Of a stretch of DNA of 37,401 nt, positions 17,249 to 24,875 are shown piece by piece. The notes under the pieces were generated by a model, which saw nothing but the letters and a program-made list of their open reading frames with translations, did no database searches and was not told where the DNA came from. This stretch comes from a bacterium (GTDB taxonomy: Bacteria > SM23-31), in NCBI GenBank assembly GCA_028278455.1, contig JANQEH010000169.1, forward strand, positions 1 to 37,401, given 5' to 3'. The stretch's first letter is position 1. Every line of letters starts with the position of its first letter. A program made the position numbers and the translations under genes.

Positions 17249-17650
17249 ATGGTTATTAAAAGACGTCAAAAAGATGGAGCTGAAATTCCGACAAGTTCAA
17301 TGGCGGATATCGCTTTCCTGCTGCTGATCTTTTTCCTGGTATCCACGACTATCAACACTGATAAGGGTATTGATATGATGTTACCCGACTGGGGAAACAC
17401 TCTTGATGTTCCTAAAAGGAACATTATGAACATCCTTATCGACCAAAGTGGGCAATTGATGGTTGACGGGAACATTACTCAGTTGGCTTTCTTGCAGGAA
17501 ACTGTCAGAAAAAGATCTGAGGAAAACGATAAGCTCATTGTTTCACTGAAGCCACATAAATCAACCGAATATGACGATTTCATTGCTGTAATGGATCAGA
17601 TAAAATTAGCTGGCGCTACACGTGTGTCCATTGCAGATCCGGATAAGTAA
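17249..17650 (+). CDS. exbD: ExbD/TolR biopolymer transport protein (first copy)
   Basis: 133 aa with one N-terminal membrane helix. The motif PTSSMADIAFLLLIFFLVSTT (15-34) holds the invariant proton-relay aspartate, Asp20. The rest is the periplasmic domain (MNILIDQSGQLMVDGN, KPHKSTEYDDFIAVMDQIKL). AAGGAA lies 6 nt upstream of the ATG. The second ExbD follows after 20 nt; two ExbD-type subunits probably form the mixed dimer in the ExbB pore, which is an inference from the pairing. Confidence 0.92.
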   Translation: MVIKRRQKDGAEIPTSSMADIAFLLLIFFLVSTTINTDKGIDMMLPDWGNTLDVPKRNIMNILIDQSGQLMVDGNITQLAFLQETVRKRSEENDKLIVSLKPHKSTEYDDFIAVMDQIKLAGATRVSIADPDK

Positions 17651-17670
17651 TATACCGGAGAGGAAAAAAA

Positions 17671-18084
17671 ATGAAAATAGAAAAGAAATCCAAAGTAAAA
17701 ATAGAAATACCCATGTCATCCATGCCAGACATCGTATTCATGTTACTTTTCTTTTTTATGGTGACTACTGTCTTGAGAACATATGCAGGCCTGAATGTAG
17801 AACTGCCTGAGGCAGAAAGGATCAAGAAGCTGGAAGGAAGGAGCCACATCAGTTATCTTTGGATCGACCGAAACGGTGATATGTCCTGGAATGATGTGCC
17901 CTGTGGACCTGATAAAACTTTGTATCAGCTGGCACATAATAAACGTTTATCGGACAACCAGCTTGTAGTTTCCTGTAAATACGATAGAAGAGTGAACATG
18001 GGAATTATAGCGGAGGCGCATGAACAGCTGCGAAAAGCTGGGGCGCTTGCGATCAATTTTGCTACCCGGAGTAAATCACGGTAG
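17671..18084 (+). CDS. exbD: ExbD/TolR biopolymer transport protein (second copy)
   Basis: 137 aa. It aligns by eye with the preceding ExbD over the whole N-terminal part: PMSSMPDIVFMLLFFFMVTT (14-33) with Asp20 in the same place. The periplasmic part differs (SYLWIDRNGDMSWNDVPCGP) and carries two cysteines, in PCGP and VSCK, which the first copy lacks. GGAGAGG stands 7 nt before the ATG. The two copies look like an old duplication and not a recent one, since the soluble domains have diverged. Confidence 0.92.
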   Translation: MKIEKKSKVKIEIPMSSMPDIVFMLLFFFMVTTVLRTYAGLNVELPEAERIKKLEGRSHISYLWIDRNGDMSWNDVPCGPDKTLYQLAHNKRLSDNQLVVSCKYDRRVNMGIIAEAHEQLRKAGALAINFATRSKSR

Positions 18085-18129
18085 ATTGATCAAGAACTTT
18101 TTCGTAATTGTTTAGTTAAATAATAGAGA

Positions 18130-18158
18130 ATTACAGGTTGAGTAAATTCCTGTGTAAT
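18130..18158 (+). terminator. Hairpin between exbD and tonB (attenuator or partial terminator)
   Basis: ATTACAGG (18130-18137) pairs with CCTGT(G)TAAT (18149-18158) with one bulged G, and TTTTT follows at 18161-18165. It lies in the 100-bp gap before tonB. If it works as a partial terminator, ExbB/ExbD would be made in excess over TonB, as is known for these systems. Confidence 0.4.
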
Positions 18159-18184
18159 AATTTTTAACCGGAACAGGTAATAAT

Positions 18185-18829
18185 ATGAAAAAACACCCGA
18201 GAGTTAGTTTAAAGGTCAGCTCAAAGAAGGTACTTGAGATTTGTATCGTGCTTTCACTGGCTATTCATATGTTACTGTTTTTTGCCTTCAAAAAGTTTGA
18301 AGCAGAGGATGTATTTATTACCGAGGTTGAGACAAAGATCGAGGTACAGGATATTCCGGAGACGGAACAGGTAAAACGTCCTCCGCCTCCTGCAGCACCG
18401 GCAGTACCGATCGAATCTGAAGATGAAGAACTGCTAGATGATATAACTATCGAAGAGACAGATATCGACTTTACTACATTCGAAGAGTTGCCGGAGCCGC
18501 CGCAGCCTATAGTTGAAGAAGAGGAAATACCACCTTTTCTACCAATTGAGAATCAGCCAAAGATGATCGGCGGAGAAGAAGCTTTATCGAAAGTTCTCAA
18601 GTACCCGGAGATCGCATTGCGAGCTGAAATTGAAGGTGTAGTAACCGTTCAGTATATCGTTGGTAAAGACGGAACTCCAAGAGATTTCGTTATAGTTAAA
18701 TCTCTGAATAAGGCTTGTGACGATGCTGCTATTGAAGCATTGAAACAAATGAGATTCATCCCTGCAACTCAAAGAGATAAACCTGTTGCGTACAGGATGA
18801 GTAGGCCGATCAGATTTCTGATCAAATAA
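18185..18829 (+). CDS. tonB: TonB-family energy transducer (first copy)
   Basis: 214 aa with the usual three parts. The N-terminal anchor (about 16-35) has the SxxxH motif, Ser24 and His28 in SLAIHMLLFF, which couples TonB to ExbB/ExbD. A proline- and acid-rich linker (about 55-125, RPPPPAAPAVP, ELPEPPQPIVEEEEIPPF) spans the periplasm. The C-terminal TonB domain (about 130-214) reads YPEIALRAEIEGVVTVQYIV then AAIEALKQMRFIPATQRDKPV. It should energise TonB-dependent outer-membrane receptors, none of which is in this window. GGAACAGGT lies about 7 nt before the start. Confidence 0.93.
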   Translation: MKKHPRVSLKVSSKKVLEICIVLSLAIHMLLFFAFKKFEAEDVFITEVETKIEVQDIPETEQVKRPPPPAAPAVPIESEDEELLDDITIEETDIDFTTFEELPEPPQPIVEEEEIPPFLPIENQPKMIGGEEALSKVLKYPEIALRAEIEGVVTVQYIVGKDGTPRDFVIVKSLNKACDDAAIEALKQMRFIPATQRDKPVAYRMSRPIRFLIK

Positions 18830-18895
18830 TTTCGTTTGTAAAAACAGTTTTCAAAACAGTTAAAGATTCGGGGGGAATCTATAAACTTTTTTGAC

Positions 18896-18930
18896 AAGAG
18901 GGACGTATATTATCAATAAACGTCCCTCTT
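18896..18930 (+). terminator. Strong rho-independent-like terminator between the two tonB genes
   Basis: A perfect 11-bp stem, AAGAGGGACGT (18896-18906) with ACGTCCCTCTT (18920-18930), has a 13-nt loop and is followed by TTGTT. It ends 10 nt before the second tonB-like ATG. TTGACA overlaps its left edge (18891-18896), but no -10 at a suitable distance is evident, so how the downstream gene is transcribed is open. Confidence 0.75.
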
Positions 18931-18940
18931 TTGTTAAGGT

Positions 18941-19609
18941 ATGGAAGAAGAAAAACATATACTTGAGAAACGGTTTACCTTCTCAAAAAGAACACCAAAA
19001 CATCCTGAAAAAGATGATCTGAGGAGAGATGCATTCCTTTTCGATTGCAGCCTAATTGTAGCACTGGCTGTATTTCTGATAATTGCACTCATCTCGAGAA
19101 GCTCTCAGCGTGAGGTTGTCCCTTATGTTCCAATGGATTTTGTCCTGCAGGTTGAAGATGTCCCCGAGACGAATCCCGGAAGAAAAAGGCCTCCTCCCCC
19201 GAAAATGCCTGCTGTACCGATCCCTTCGGAAATGGAAGAAATGCTCGAAGAAATGGTTCTGGAGGTCGAGACTCTTGATTTTGTAGATCTTCCGGATATG
19301 CCTACAATCGAAGTTGTGGGATCAACCGTTTCAATGAGCCCCAGGCCGTATTTCTATAAATGGCCAGACTATCCGGAATCAGAACAGAAAAAAGGTCATC
19401 AGGGAAAGATCCATATCAAAATCAAGGTTAATGAAAAAGGAATTGTAGAAGAGCATGAGGTAATACTTAATACCACTAAAAGTAAAGTATTGGAGCGTTT
19501 AGCTGTCGAAGCCGCAATGCAATCAAAATTCTTTCCGGCAAGAGACAGAAGAAATAATCCGATCGCCGTTTGGACAGTAACAAAGTATTCATTCGGTACA
19601 GAAAAATAG
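18941..19609 (+). CDS. TonB-family protein (second copy) lacking the SxxxH anchor motif
   Basis: 222 aa. It has a longer charged cytoplasmic N-terminus (about 1-32) than the first TonB, an anchor at about 33-51 (LFDCSLIVALAVFLIIALI), a proline-rich linker (KRPPPPKMPAVPIPSEMEEM) nearly parallel to that of the first copy, and a C-terminal TonB domain (YPESEQKKGHQGKIHIKIKV, AVEAAMQSKFFPARDRRNNP). The membrane helix has no histidine, so the SxxxH coupling motif is missing. It may be a structural or receptor-specific paralog, or may not be energised by ExbB/ExbD. No clear Shine-Dalgarno is present, only AAGGT touching the ATG. Confidence 0.85.
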   Translation: MEEEKHILEKRFTFSKRTPKHPEKDDLRRDAFLFDCSLIVALAVFLIIALISRSSQREVVPYVPMDFVLQVEDVPETNPGRKRPPPPKMPAVPIPSEMEEMLEEMVLEVETLDFVDLPDMPTIEVVGSTVSMSPRPYFYKWPDYPESEQKKGHQGKIHIKIKVNEKGIVEEHEVILNTTKSKVLERLAVEAAMQSKFFPARDRRNNPIAVWTVTKYSFGTEK

Positions 19610-19618
19610 GGCAGAAAT

Positions 19619-20356
19619 ATGTGTAAATCTGAAAAGTCTATCAGGGGATTGGGCGTAACTCTGATATTTTCACTCCTCATTCTATTTTCCTGCACATCTA
19701 CCAAAGTGGCTCAAAATTCCAGGATCGTTACACAGGGAGATGAACAAGCTGATCCTATGGGGGTGGATAATCCTCAGAAGCCTGTTATAATGGCTGAGAT
19801 CCCTCCGGTTGCAGCTGAGGAAATTGAATTCTACAGGCTTAATATTTTCAAGGAGGGGTATTATTCTCAGTTGAAATTGGAAAAAGAGAGCATCTCGCAG
19901 CATACCGCAAAAAGGATTTATCTGGTAAATAACGGAATCGAATGGTTTCTGCAGGCAGGGGAATACAGTACATTCGAAGATGCGATCAAGGAAAAGGAAA
20001 TATTAAACAGTCTGGGGTGGCTCGATATCAGGATTTTGAGGTACAGGGGAGTACTGTCTCAAGGAGTTGAGGCTGCTGAACCTCGGACAATACAGCAAAA
20101 ACCTGTACAAATAACAGGTTCTTTTGTTTACACAGTTCAGGTTGTCGCCACAAAAAATAAGGATGAGGCAGAGACCCTGAAAAAGAATCTTGAAATGCTC
20201 GAGATAAAAAATACACATTTGATTAATGAAGCAGAATTATGGAAACTGCAGGTTGGTAGCTACGGCGATTACAATTCAGCAGCGCAGATGCTCAGACAAA
20301 TCAGGGAAATGGGTTTCAGTGATTCCTGGATCACCAGGAGACAGGTCAAAAAATAA
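19619..20356 (+). CDS. Lipoprotein with one or two SPOR domains
   Basis: 245 aa with a lipoprotein signal: hydrophobic LGVTLIFSLLILFS followed by Cys25. Residues about 160-243 form a SPOR domain (VYTVQVVATKNKDEAETLKK, LWKLQVGSYGDYNSAAQMLR, then FSDSWITRR). Residues about 68-140 look like a degenerate second copy (WFLQAGEYSTFEDAIKEKEI), matching the QVGSY-type strand. SPOR domains bind glycan strands stripped of peptide side chains, mostly at the division septum. It starts 9 nt after the second TonB-family gene, so it probably belongs to the same transcript. This suggests a link between the energised envelope complex and peptidoglycan, as in Tol-Pal. Confidence 0.87.
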   Translation: MCKSEKSIRGLGVTLIFSLLILFSCTSTKVAQNSRIVTQGDEQADPMGVDNPQKPVIMAEIPPVAAEEIEFYRLNIFKEGYYSQLKLEKESISQHTAKRIYLVNNGIEWFLQAGEYSTFEDAIKEKEILNSLGWLDIRILRYRGVLSQGVEAAEPRTIQQKPVQITGSFVYTVQVVATKNKDEAETLKKNLEMLEIKNTHLINEAELWKLQVGSYGDYNSAAQMLRQIREMGFSDSWITRRQVKK

Positions 20357-20809
20357 TGTTATTAAATATTCTTATATGTTTATTATTACCTTGATATCCC
20401 TCTTCTAATTAGAAAGTGTTTATATGAATTTTCTGTATTAAACAAAATTACTTCCAAAGCTCCTGAAATTTCGCATTCCGGTTTATTTCTATAAAGAGAA
20501 TAATAGACTAGCGGCATGGTATTTGTACCCTATTGCCGGATAGGTGAGGGCAGCATCCTCATTGTTCCATCCAGTCATCGGCAGTAAGAATCAATTACCA
20601 TTAAAGGTCACTTTCTTATAAGACAATGATATTTACCGCACAAGCTAATATAATCCTTCAGCAAAGAAAAATTTTATTTTACAATAATCTGTAAATTTCC
20701 TAAATTAAGACCATAAAATTCCTATTTTAATATCACCCCGGTAAAATATTGGAACGATAAGTACCCATTTAGCAGTTTGTAGTAGTGAGAAAGGAAAGGT
20801 GATTTTTTA
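20357..20809. other. Non-coding interval with a compact set of hairpins (20512-20561)
   Basis: No gene is supported here. Near the start is the 12-bp palindrome TTCTAATTAGAA (20403-20414). A structured element follows: CGGCA (20512-20516) pairs with TGCCG (20534-20538) enclosing GGTA/TACC around a TTTG loop, and directly after it TGAGG (20545-20549) pairs with CCTCA (20557-20561). I recognise no known riboswitch. The remainder, 20580-20809, is AT-rich leader for the sigma-factor gene and contains TGGAAC (20750-20755), which resembles an ECF -35 element, but I see no convincing -10. Confidence 0.4.
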
Positions 20810-21370
20810 ATGTGGGAATCTTCTGAAGAAAAAAAAGAAGCTTTCAAGGTGGAAGCTCTGGCTCACATAGATACACTTTACAATGCAGCTTTGAAATTTA
20901 CGTATAACAGGGACGACGCAAGTGATCTGGTGCAGGAAACGTACTTTAAAGCATATAAATTCTTTGGAAACTTTGAACCCGGTACAAGCTGCAAGGCATG
21001 GCTGTTCAAGATACTTAAAAATACATTTATAAACAAGTATCGGAGGAAAGTAAGGCAGCCTGAACAGGTTGACTTTGATGCAGTAGAGCCGTATGTAGAC
21101 TTGATCAGGGATAAAACCCTTGATCCTGGAGAATCTCTTGACGAGGACATTTTCAAAAGTCATATGAGTGATGACGTCAAAACTGCTCTTGCCAGGCTGC
21201 CGGAAGAATTCAGGATGGTTCTTGTATTATCGGATATTGAGGGATTTTCATATAAAGAAATATCCGACATCATGGATTGCCCGATCGGCACTGTCCGGTC
21301 AAGACTGTCAAGAGGAAGAAAACTAATGTATAAATATTTATTGAAATACGCGAAAGCTGAAGGTTATTAA
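20810..21370 (+). CDS. ECF (RpoE-like) RNA polymerase sigma factor
   Basis: 186 aa. Region 2 (about 25-90) is clear: DASDLVQETYFKAYKFFGNF and CKAWLFKILKNTFINKYRR, the latter being the -10 recognition helix. Region 4 (about 125-180) reads ALARLPEEFRMVLVLSDIEG then FSYKEISDIMDCPIGTVRSR, the helix-turn-helix for the -35 element. There is no region 1 or 3, as expected for ECF sigmas. AGGAAAGGTGA precedes the ATG by about 8 nt. The anti-sigma factor starts 13 nt after the stop, so the pair is co-expressed. The trigger is best inferred from the sensor domain of the partner. Confidence 0.93.
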   Translation: MWESSEEKKEAFKVEALAHIDTLYNAALKFTYNRDDASDLVQETYFKAYKFFGNFEPGTSCKAWLFKILKNTFINKYRRKVRQPEQVDFDAVEPYVDLIRDKTLDPGESLDEDIFKSHMSDDVKTALARLPEEFRMVLVLSDIEGFSYKEISDIMDCPIGTVRSRLSRGRKLMYKYLLKYAKAEGY

Positions 21371-21383
21371 CGAAAGGCGAAGT

Positions 21384-22064
21384 ATGAAATGCTCAGTTGT
21401 TAAAGATTTATTAACTGCTTATGTCGATTCAGAATTATCAGATGAATCGCAGGCACAAATTGATACTCATCTCGAGGAATGTGATTCCTGCCGTAAAGAA
21501 ATGCAGGCTCAGATGGGTGTCCACAGACTTCTTTCAGAAAAACTCGAAAGAGTAAAAGCCGATCCGGAGTTAAAGCAACAGATCATCAAAAAAACTGTTG
21601 GGCAGAGTAAGGCTAAACAATTTTGGTTCGTCAGAAAGTTACAGTTTGAATTGCGTCCGGTAACAGGTTTTGCTATTGCAGCTTTGCTGGTAATAACTTT
21701 CCTTACCAAGGACATGATCCTGGACAGACAATCGATCATTCCTGTAAATCCTACCGGTATTAGTACTCAAATTCCTGTTGTAAGTGACGGGATGGAAGCT
21801 TCAATAACAGGAAAACTGGTTTGTGTCGGTTGTTATTTAAAAAACAAGTACGGTGCTCATCATGATTGTAAACTCCATGGACACAAACTCGGTTTAGTTA
21901 CCAGTGATGGTAATATCTGGAGTTTTACCGATACGAAGTTAGCCGACCTGGTATGCGGTGACATGGAGATGGAAGGAAAGACTATCAAACTGGACGGAAA
22001 TGTTTTTTATACTGCTCACTTTATTGATATCAAGAATTATACTGTCATGGAAGGGAATGAATAG
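21384..22064 (+). CDS. Membrane anti-sigma factor (zinc-finger HC2 type) with Cys/His-rich periplasmic domain
   Basis: 226 aa. The N-terminal anti-sigma domain has the ZAS zinc motif: His29, Cys33 and Cys36 in HLEECDSC, with Cys3 as a fourth candidate ligand. One membrane helix spans about 93-109 (PVTGFAIAALLVITFLT). The exported part (about 140-226) is unusual: CVGCYLKNKYGAHHDCKLHG holds Cys147, Cys150, His159, His160, Cys162 and His165, with His167 just after and Cys191 further on, in a small beta-rich domain. I think it senses metal or redox state and releases the ECF sigma; this is inference from residue pattern and context. It lies 13 nt after the sigma gene and converges with the synthase gene, 21 nt from its stop. 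Confidence 0.88.
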   Translation: MKCSVVKDLLTAYVDSELSDESQAQIDTHLEECDSCRKEMQAQMGVHRLLSEKLERVKADPELKQQIIKKTVGQSKAKQFWFVRKLQFELRPVTGFAIAALLVITFLTKDMILDRQSIIPVNPTGISTQIPVVSDGMEASITGKLVCVGCYLKNKYGAHHDCKLHGHKLGLVTSDGNIWSFTDTKLADLVCGDMEMEGKTIKLDGNVFYTAHFIDIKNYTVMEGNE

Positions 22065-22085
22065 AATTTTATAATAACCTTTATA

Positions 22086-22955
22086 TTAAATAAATACCGG
22101 ATTCAATCTAAAATGTAAAAGTGAGAGAAGTTTCTCTTTTTTAGTTAGAAAGATATCCTCTTTTAATACAGGGATGTTTTTATGCTTGATCTTTTGCAGG
22201 AGTTTTGCATAAACACCCCCTATCAGCAGGACGGTGTAACGTGAGTCTTTGTCAATAAGCGGCAGAAGTGCATTTGCCTTGAAAAAATATTCTTCCGCCC
22301 GGTTGATCTGAAAATCCATCAGCCTGAAGAAACTTTCATTCTCCTTTCTTGACAGCAATTCTTCTTCAGTGTAATTAAACATAGCAAGCTCCTCGAGAGG
22401 AAGATATATCCTATTTTTCTCTATATCTTTACCGACATCTCTGATAATATTTGTCAGCTGAAGCGCATAACTCAGGTAATTCCCGTATTCAAACGCTTTA
22501 TCATCCATCCATCCGAATATATGCAGAGACATTATGCTGATAGTACCTGCAACCCTTTCGCAATATGGCTTCAGATCCTCAAATGTTTTATACCGGTTTA
22601 TGCTCAAGTCCATCTTGAATCCCTCCATCGCATCTTTGAAGGGATCTATTGGTATACTGAAACGCCTTACAGTATCCGCAAAAGCGATCATAACCGGATG
22701 AGAAGCTTTTCCCTCGTAACAGTCTTCGAGCATCTTCTCCCATTTTTCAAGCTTGTTTAGTCGGTCATTCTCATATTCCACTTCATCTGCAAAATCATCA
22801 GCAAGCCTGTTGAAAGCATAAATAGCGTAGATCGAGTCCTTTTTAGTTTTAGGCAGAAACCTGAAACCGAGGGCAAAATTTGTATCAGCCTTTATCGTGA
22901 GATCCCTGCAGTACCGGTAGGCATCTGCAATCTTTGTTTCCGAAATATTCTTCAT
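22086..22955 (-). CDS. Squalene/phytoene synthase family protein
   Basis: 289 aa trans-isoprenyl synthase that condenses two prenyl diphosphates head to head. Both aspartate-rich magnesium-binding motifs are intact: DDFAD (53-57) and DVGKD (173-177, in NIIRDVGKDIEKNRIYLP), and YCERVAGTIS (131-140) is a further family signature. The length is normal. C15 substrates would give squalene and C20 substrates phytoene; sequence alone does not decide. Its ATG overlaps the stop of the flavin reductase by 4 nt (ATGA at 22952-22955), implying translational coupling. No squalene-hopene cyclase or desaturase is in the window. Confidence 0.9.
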   Translation of the reverse strand: MKNISETKIADAYRYCRDLTIKADTNFALGFRFLPKTKKDSIYAIYAFNRLADDFADEVEYENDRLNKLEKWEKMLEDCYEGKASHPVMIAFADTVRRFSIPIDPFKDAMEGFKMDLSINRYKTFEDLKPYCERVAGTISIMSLHIFGWMDDKAFEYGNYLSYALQLTNIIRDVGKDIEKNRIYLPLEELAMFNYTEEELLSRKENESFFRLMDFQINRAEEYFFKANALLPLIDKDSRYTVLLIGGVYAKLLQKIKHKNIPVLKEDIFLTKKEKLLSLLHFRLNPVFI

Positions 22956-24064
22956 CGGTCGCTCTTAAGTGTTCTGCACCAAATACATCTGTCTCCGTGC
23001 TTACACCTTTTTTTGGTATTCAGAAATGGCATAAGAAAAGATTTTGCGGAATTTCTAATATACGAAGGATTTTGTAATTTGTAGCCTAATTTCTGAAAAT
23101 CCATACGTGATGCTAAACTCATAAAGGCTGAGAATCCCGTTTGTCCGATTTTTTCATATATAAATCTGTTCAATATTCCCGAACCCAGCTGATTTCCAAA
23201 GTATTCTTTCCAGAAAACATCAAAGCTATTATTCTCAATAATACTTCTGGCTGCAAGATACCCGGACTGGATTGAGCGCCTTATCCCTAGCCCGAAAAGA
23301 AGATCTTGAAAACCGGCAGCTTCTCCGATATAGATTTTACCGCTAAAAGCTGCTGTGCTCGGAATAAAGAAATTAACTGATGAAACGGATTCTCGGACAT
23401 TTCTCATGTCAAAATCCAATATTTTCTTCAATTTCAGAACCGTATACTCCGAGTACAGGTTGATTTTTCTGAAATTTTTTAATATTGCAGTACCAATAGT
23501 ACCTTTTCCGTTAATTATAAATAGGTAGGCGAAGCCTTTCGGAGCTATGATATTGTCAAGTATAGTGATCAGGGTATCCTCAGCATCTGACTCGAATACG
23601 ATCTCTTTCGATACTCCGGTAGCATACCTTGAACCTCCGGCAATTATATCTGCATCAGTCTCGGAGATTATTTCTCCGTATTTGATTTCAACACCGGAAT
23701 CTACCGCTATCCTGTGCATAGCACTGTCAAGAGTATCCTCCTCTGGTCCTCTCTTCACATAGTACCCGAAAGGTTTTTCTCCTTTCATAGGGTATTTCTT
23801 CAGCCTGTGATCATAGAAATCGATCTTCTTGTACCCCCTGTGAAAAAAATTAGTCCCAATATTCATTTGTATCATTTCTTCGAGAGCATCAATCCGGGAG
23901 GAATAGTTCTCGAGGATTTGCCAGCCGTTATTAAACCTTGCACATGGTTCGTCGTTTTTTTCATAAACGATAACGTCAATACCTTCCCTTGCAAGGTTAA
24001 TGGCAGCTGCCACGCCTGAAGGACCTGAACCAAGTATTTTAATTATCTTGTTTGAGGAGATCAT
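22952..24064 (-). CDS. FAD-dependent oxidoreductase, geranylgeranyl-reductase-like
   Basis: 370 aa from the chosen start. The dinucleotide fold is immediate: ILGSGPSGVAAAINLAREGI with GxGxxG at 12-17 and Glu35 for the ribose. The second FAD motif IYIGEAAGFQDLLFGLGIRR is that of geranylgeranyl reductase and lycopene-cyclase-like flavoproteins. The C-terminus is odd: KKRCKHGDRCIWCRTL has three cysteines spaced C-x5-C-x2-C. The longer frame, starting at 24124, would overlap purQ by 47 nt; the ATG at 24064 puts the Rossmann motif near the N-terminus and leaves 13 nt after the purQ stop. Coupled to the downstream synthase, it likely hydrogenates or otherwise modifies a polyprenyl chain. Confidence 0.82.
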   Translation of the reverse strand: MISSNKIIKILGSGPSGVAAAINLAREGIDVIVYEKNDEPCARFNNGWQILENYSSRIDALEEMIQMNIGTNFFHRGYKKIDFYDHRLKKYPMKGEKPFGYYVKRGPEEDTLDSAMHRIAVDSGVEIKYGEIISETDADIIAGGSRYATGVSKEIVFESDAEDTLITILDNIIAPKGFAYLFIINGKGTIGTAILKNFRKINLYSEYTVLKLKKILDFDMRNVRESVSSVNFFIPSTAAFSGKIYIGEAAGFQDLLFGLGIRRSIQSGYLAARSIIENNSFDVFWKEYFGNQLGSGILNRFIYEKIGQTGFSAFMSLASRMDFQKLGYKLQNPSYIRNSAKSFLMPFLNTKKRCKHGDRCIWCRTLKSDR

Positions 24065-24077
24065 ATAAAGAAAATGA

Positions 24078-24875
24078 TTACTGGAAGTATTCAACAGCGT
24101 TGCGGAATATTTGCACCCCATCACCTTCTTCGGGAACAGAGTTTTTATACTTAAGACGTGTCCAATCAGGATTGTTATATGGACTCAAGTATGCTTCAGG
24201 ATGAGGCATTAGCCCGAATATTCTTCCTGACGGATCGCATATTCCCGCAATTCCCCTGAAAGATCCATTGGGATTGTACGGGTATTTTTCCGTAATATCA
24301 CCGTTTTCCGGATCAATATACTGAAGAGCAGTCTGATTATTGAATAATAATTTCTCGAAAGTTTCTATATCCGGTGTGAATAGCTTCCCTTCTCCATGCC
24401 TGACGGGAAGCATGATCCTATCCATCTTTTGAGTGAATATGCAGTTGGAGCTCTGATTAACCTTTAGTTGAACCCACCTGTCCTCATACCGTTTTGAATT
24501 ATTTGGAGCCAGAGTAAGTTTTACCGAAAAGTATTCACCATTAAGTGCCGGTAGAATTCCGAGTTGCATCAAAACCTGGAAACCGTTGCAAATACCGATA
24601 ATTAGCGTATCCCTGGCTACAAACTCCATTAGTTCAACTTTAAGGTTGTTCCTGAATTTTACGGCAGCAACCTTACCGCCGCCAAGGTGATCTCCATAGC
24701 TGAAGCCACCTACAAACGCAAGAATCTGGTACCCGGACAACTTAATATCACCTTCAATTATGTAATTCATATTATAAATATCTGAATTACCGCCATTCAT
24801 GTCGAATGCATAGGCGGTTTCACGTTCACAGTTAAAACCGTTTCCTGTTACCACGAGTATCTTAGGAGCTGCCAT
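24078..24875 (-). CDS. purQ: Phosphoribosylformylglycinamidine synthase, glutaminase subunit
   Basis: Class I glutamine amidotransferase subunit (265 aa from the chosen start) that supplies ammonia for step 4 of purine synthesis. Motifs: the nucleophile elbow GICNGFQVLMQLG with catalytic Cys, GGFSYGDHLGGGK (oxyanion region), and MPHPEAYL with the catalytic His and Glu. The start at 24875 (MAAPKILVVTGNGFNCE) has AAGGA 8 nt upstream and overlaps the end of purL by 14 nt, a typical coupled arrangement. The longer frame to 24923 would only add residues translated from the purL tail. The flavin reductase gene follows after 13 nt. Confidence 0.95.
   Translation of the reverse strand: MAAPKILVVTGNGFNCERETAYAFDMNGGNSDIYNMNYIIEGDIKLSGYQILAFVGGFSYGDHLGGGKVAAVKFRNNLKVELMEFVARDTLIIGICNGFQVLMQLGILPALNGEYFSVKLTLAPNNSKRYEDRWVQLKVNQSSNCIFTQKMDRIMLPVRHGEGKLFTPDIETFEKLLFNNQTALQYIDPENGDITEKYPYNPNGSFRGIAGICDPSGRIFGLMPHPEAYLSPYNNPDWTRLKYKNSVPEEGDGVQIFRNAVEYFQ

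Noticed and set aside
20489-20600. Short minus-strand reading frame (MTGWNNEDAALTYPAIGYKY) in the gap before the sigma gene
   Set aside because: Only about 30 codons between stops, no ribosome site and no family match I can name; the hairpin structure explains the region at least as well.
24064-24124. Upstream start of the flavin reductase giving 20 extra residues
   Set aside because: It would overlap purQ by 47 nt and put non-homologous residues before the Rossmann motif.
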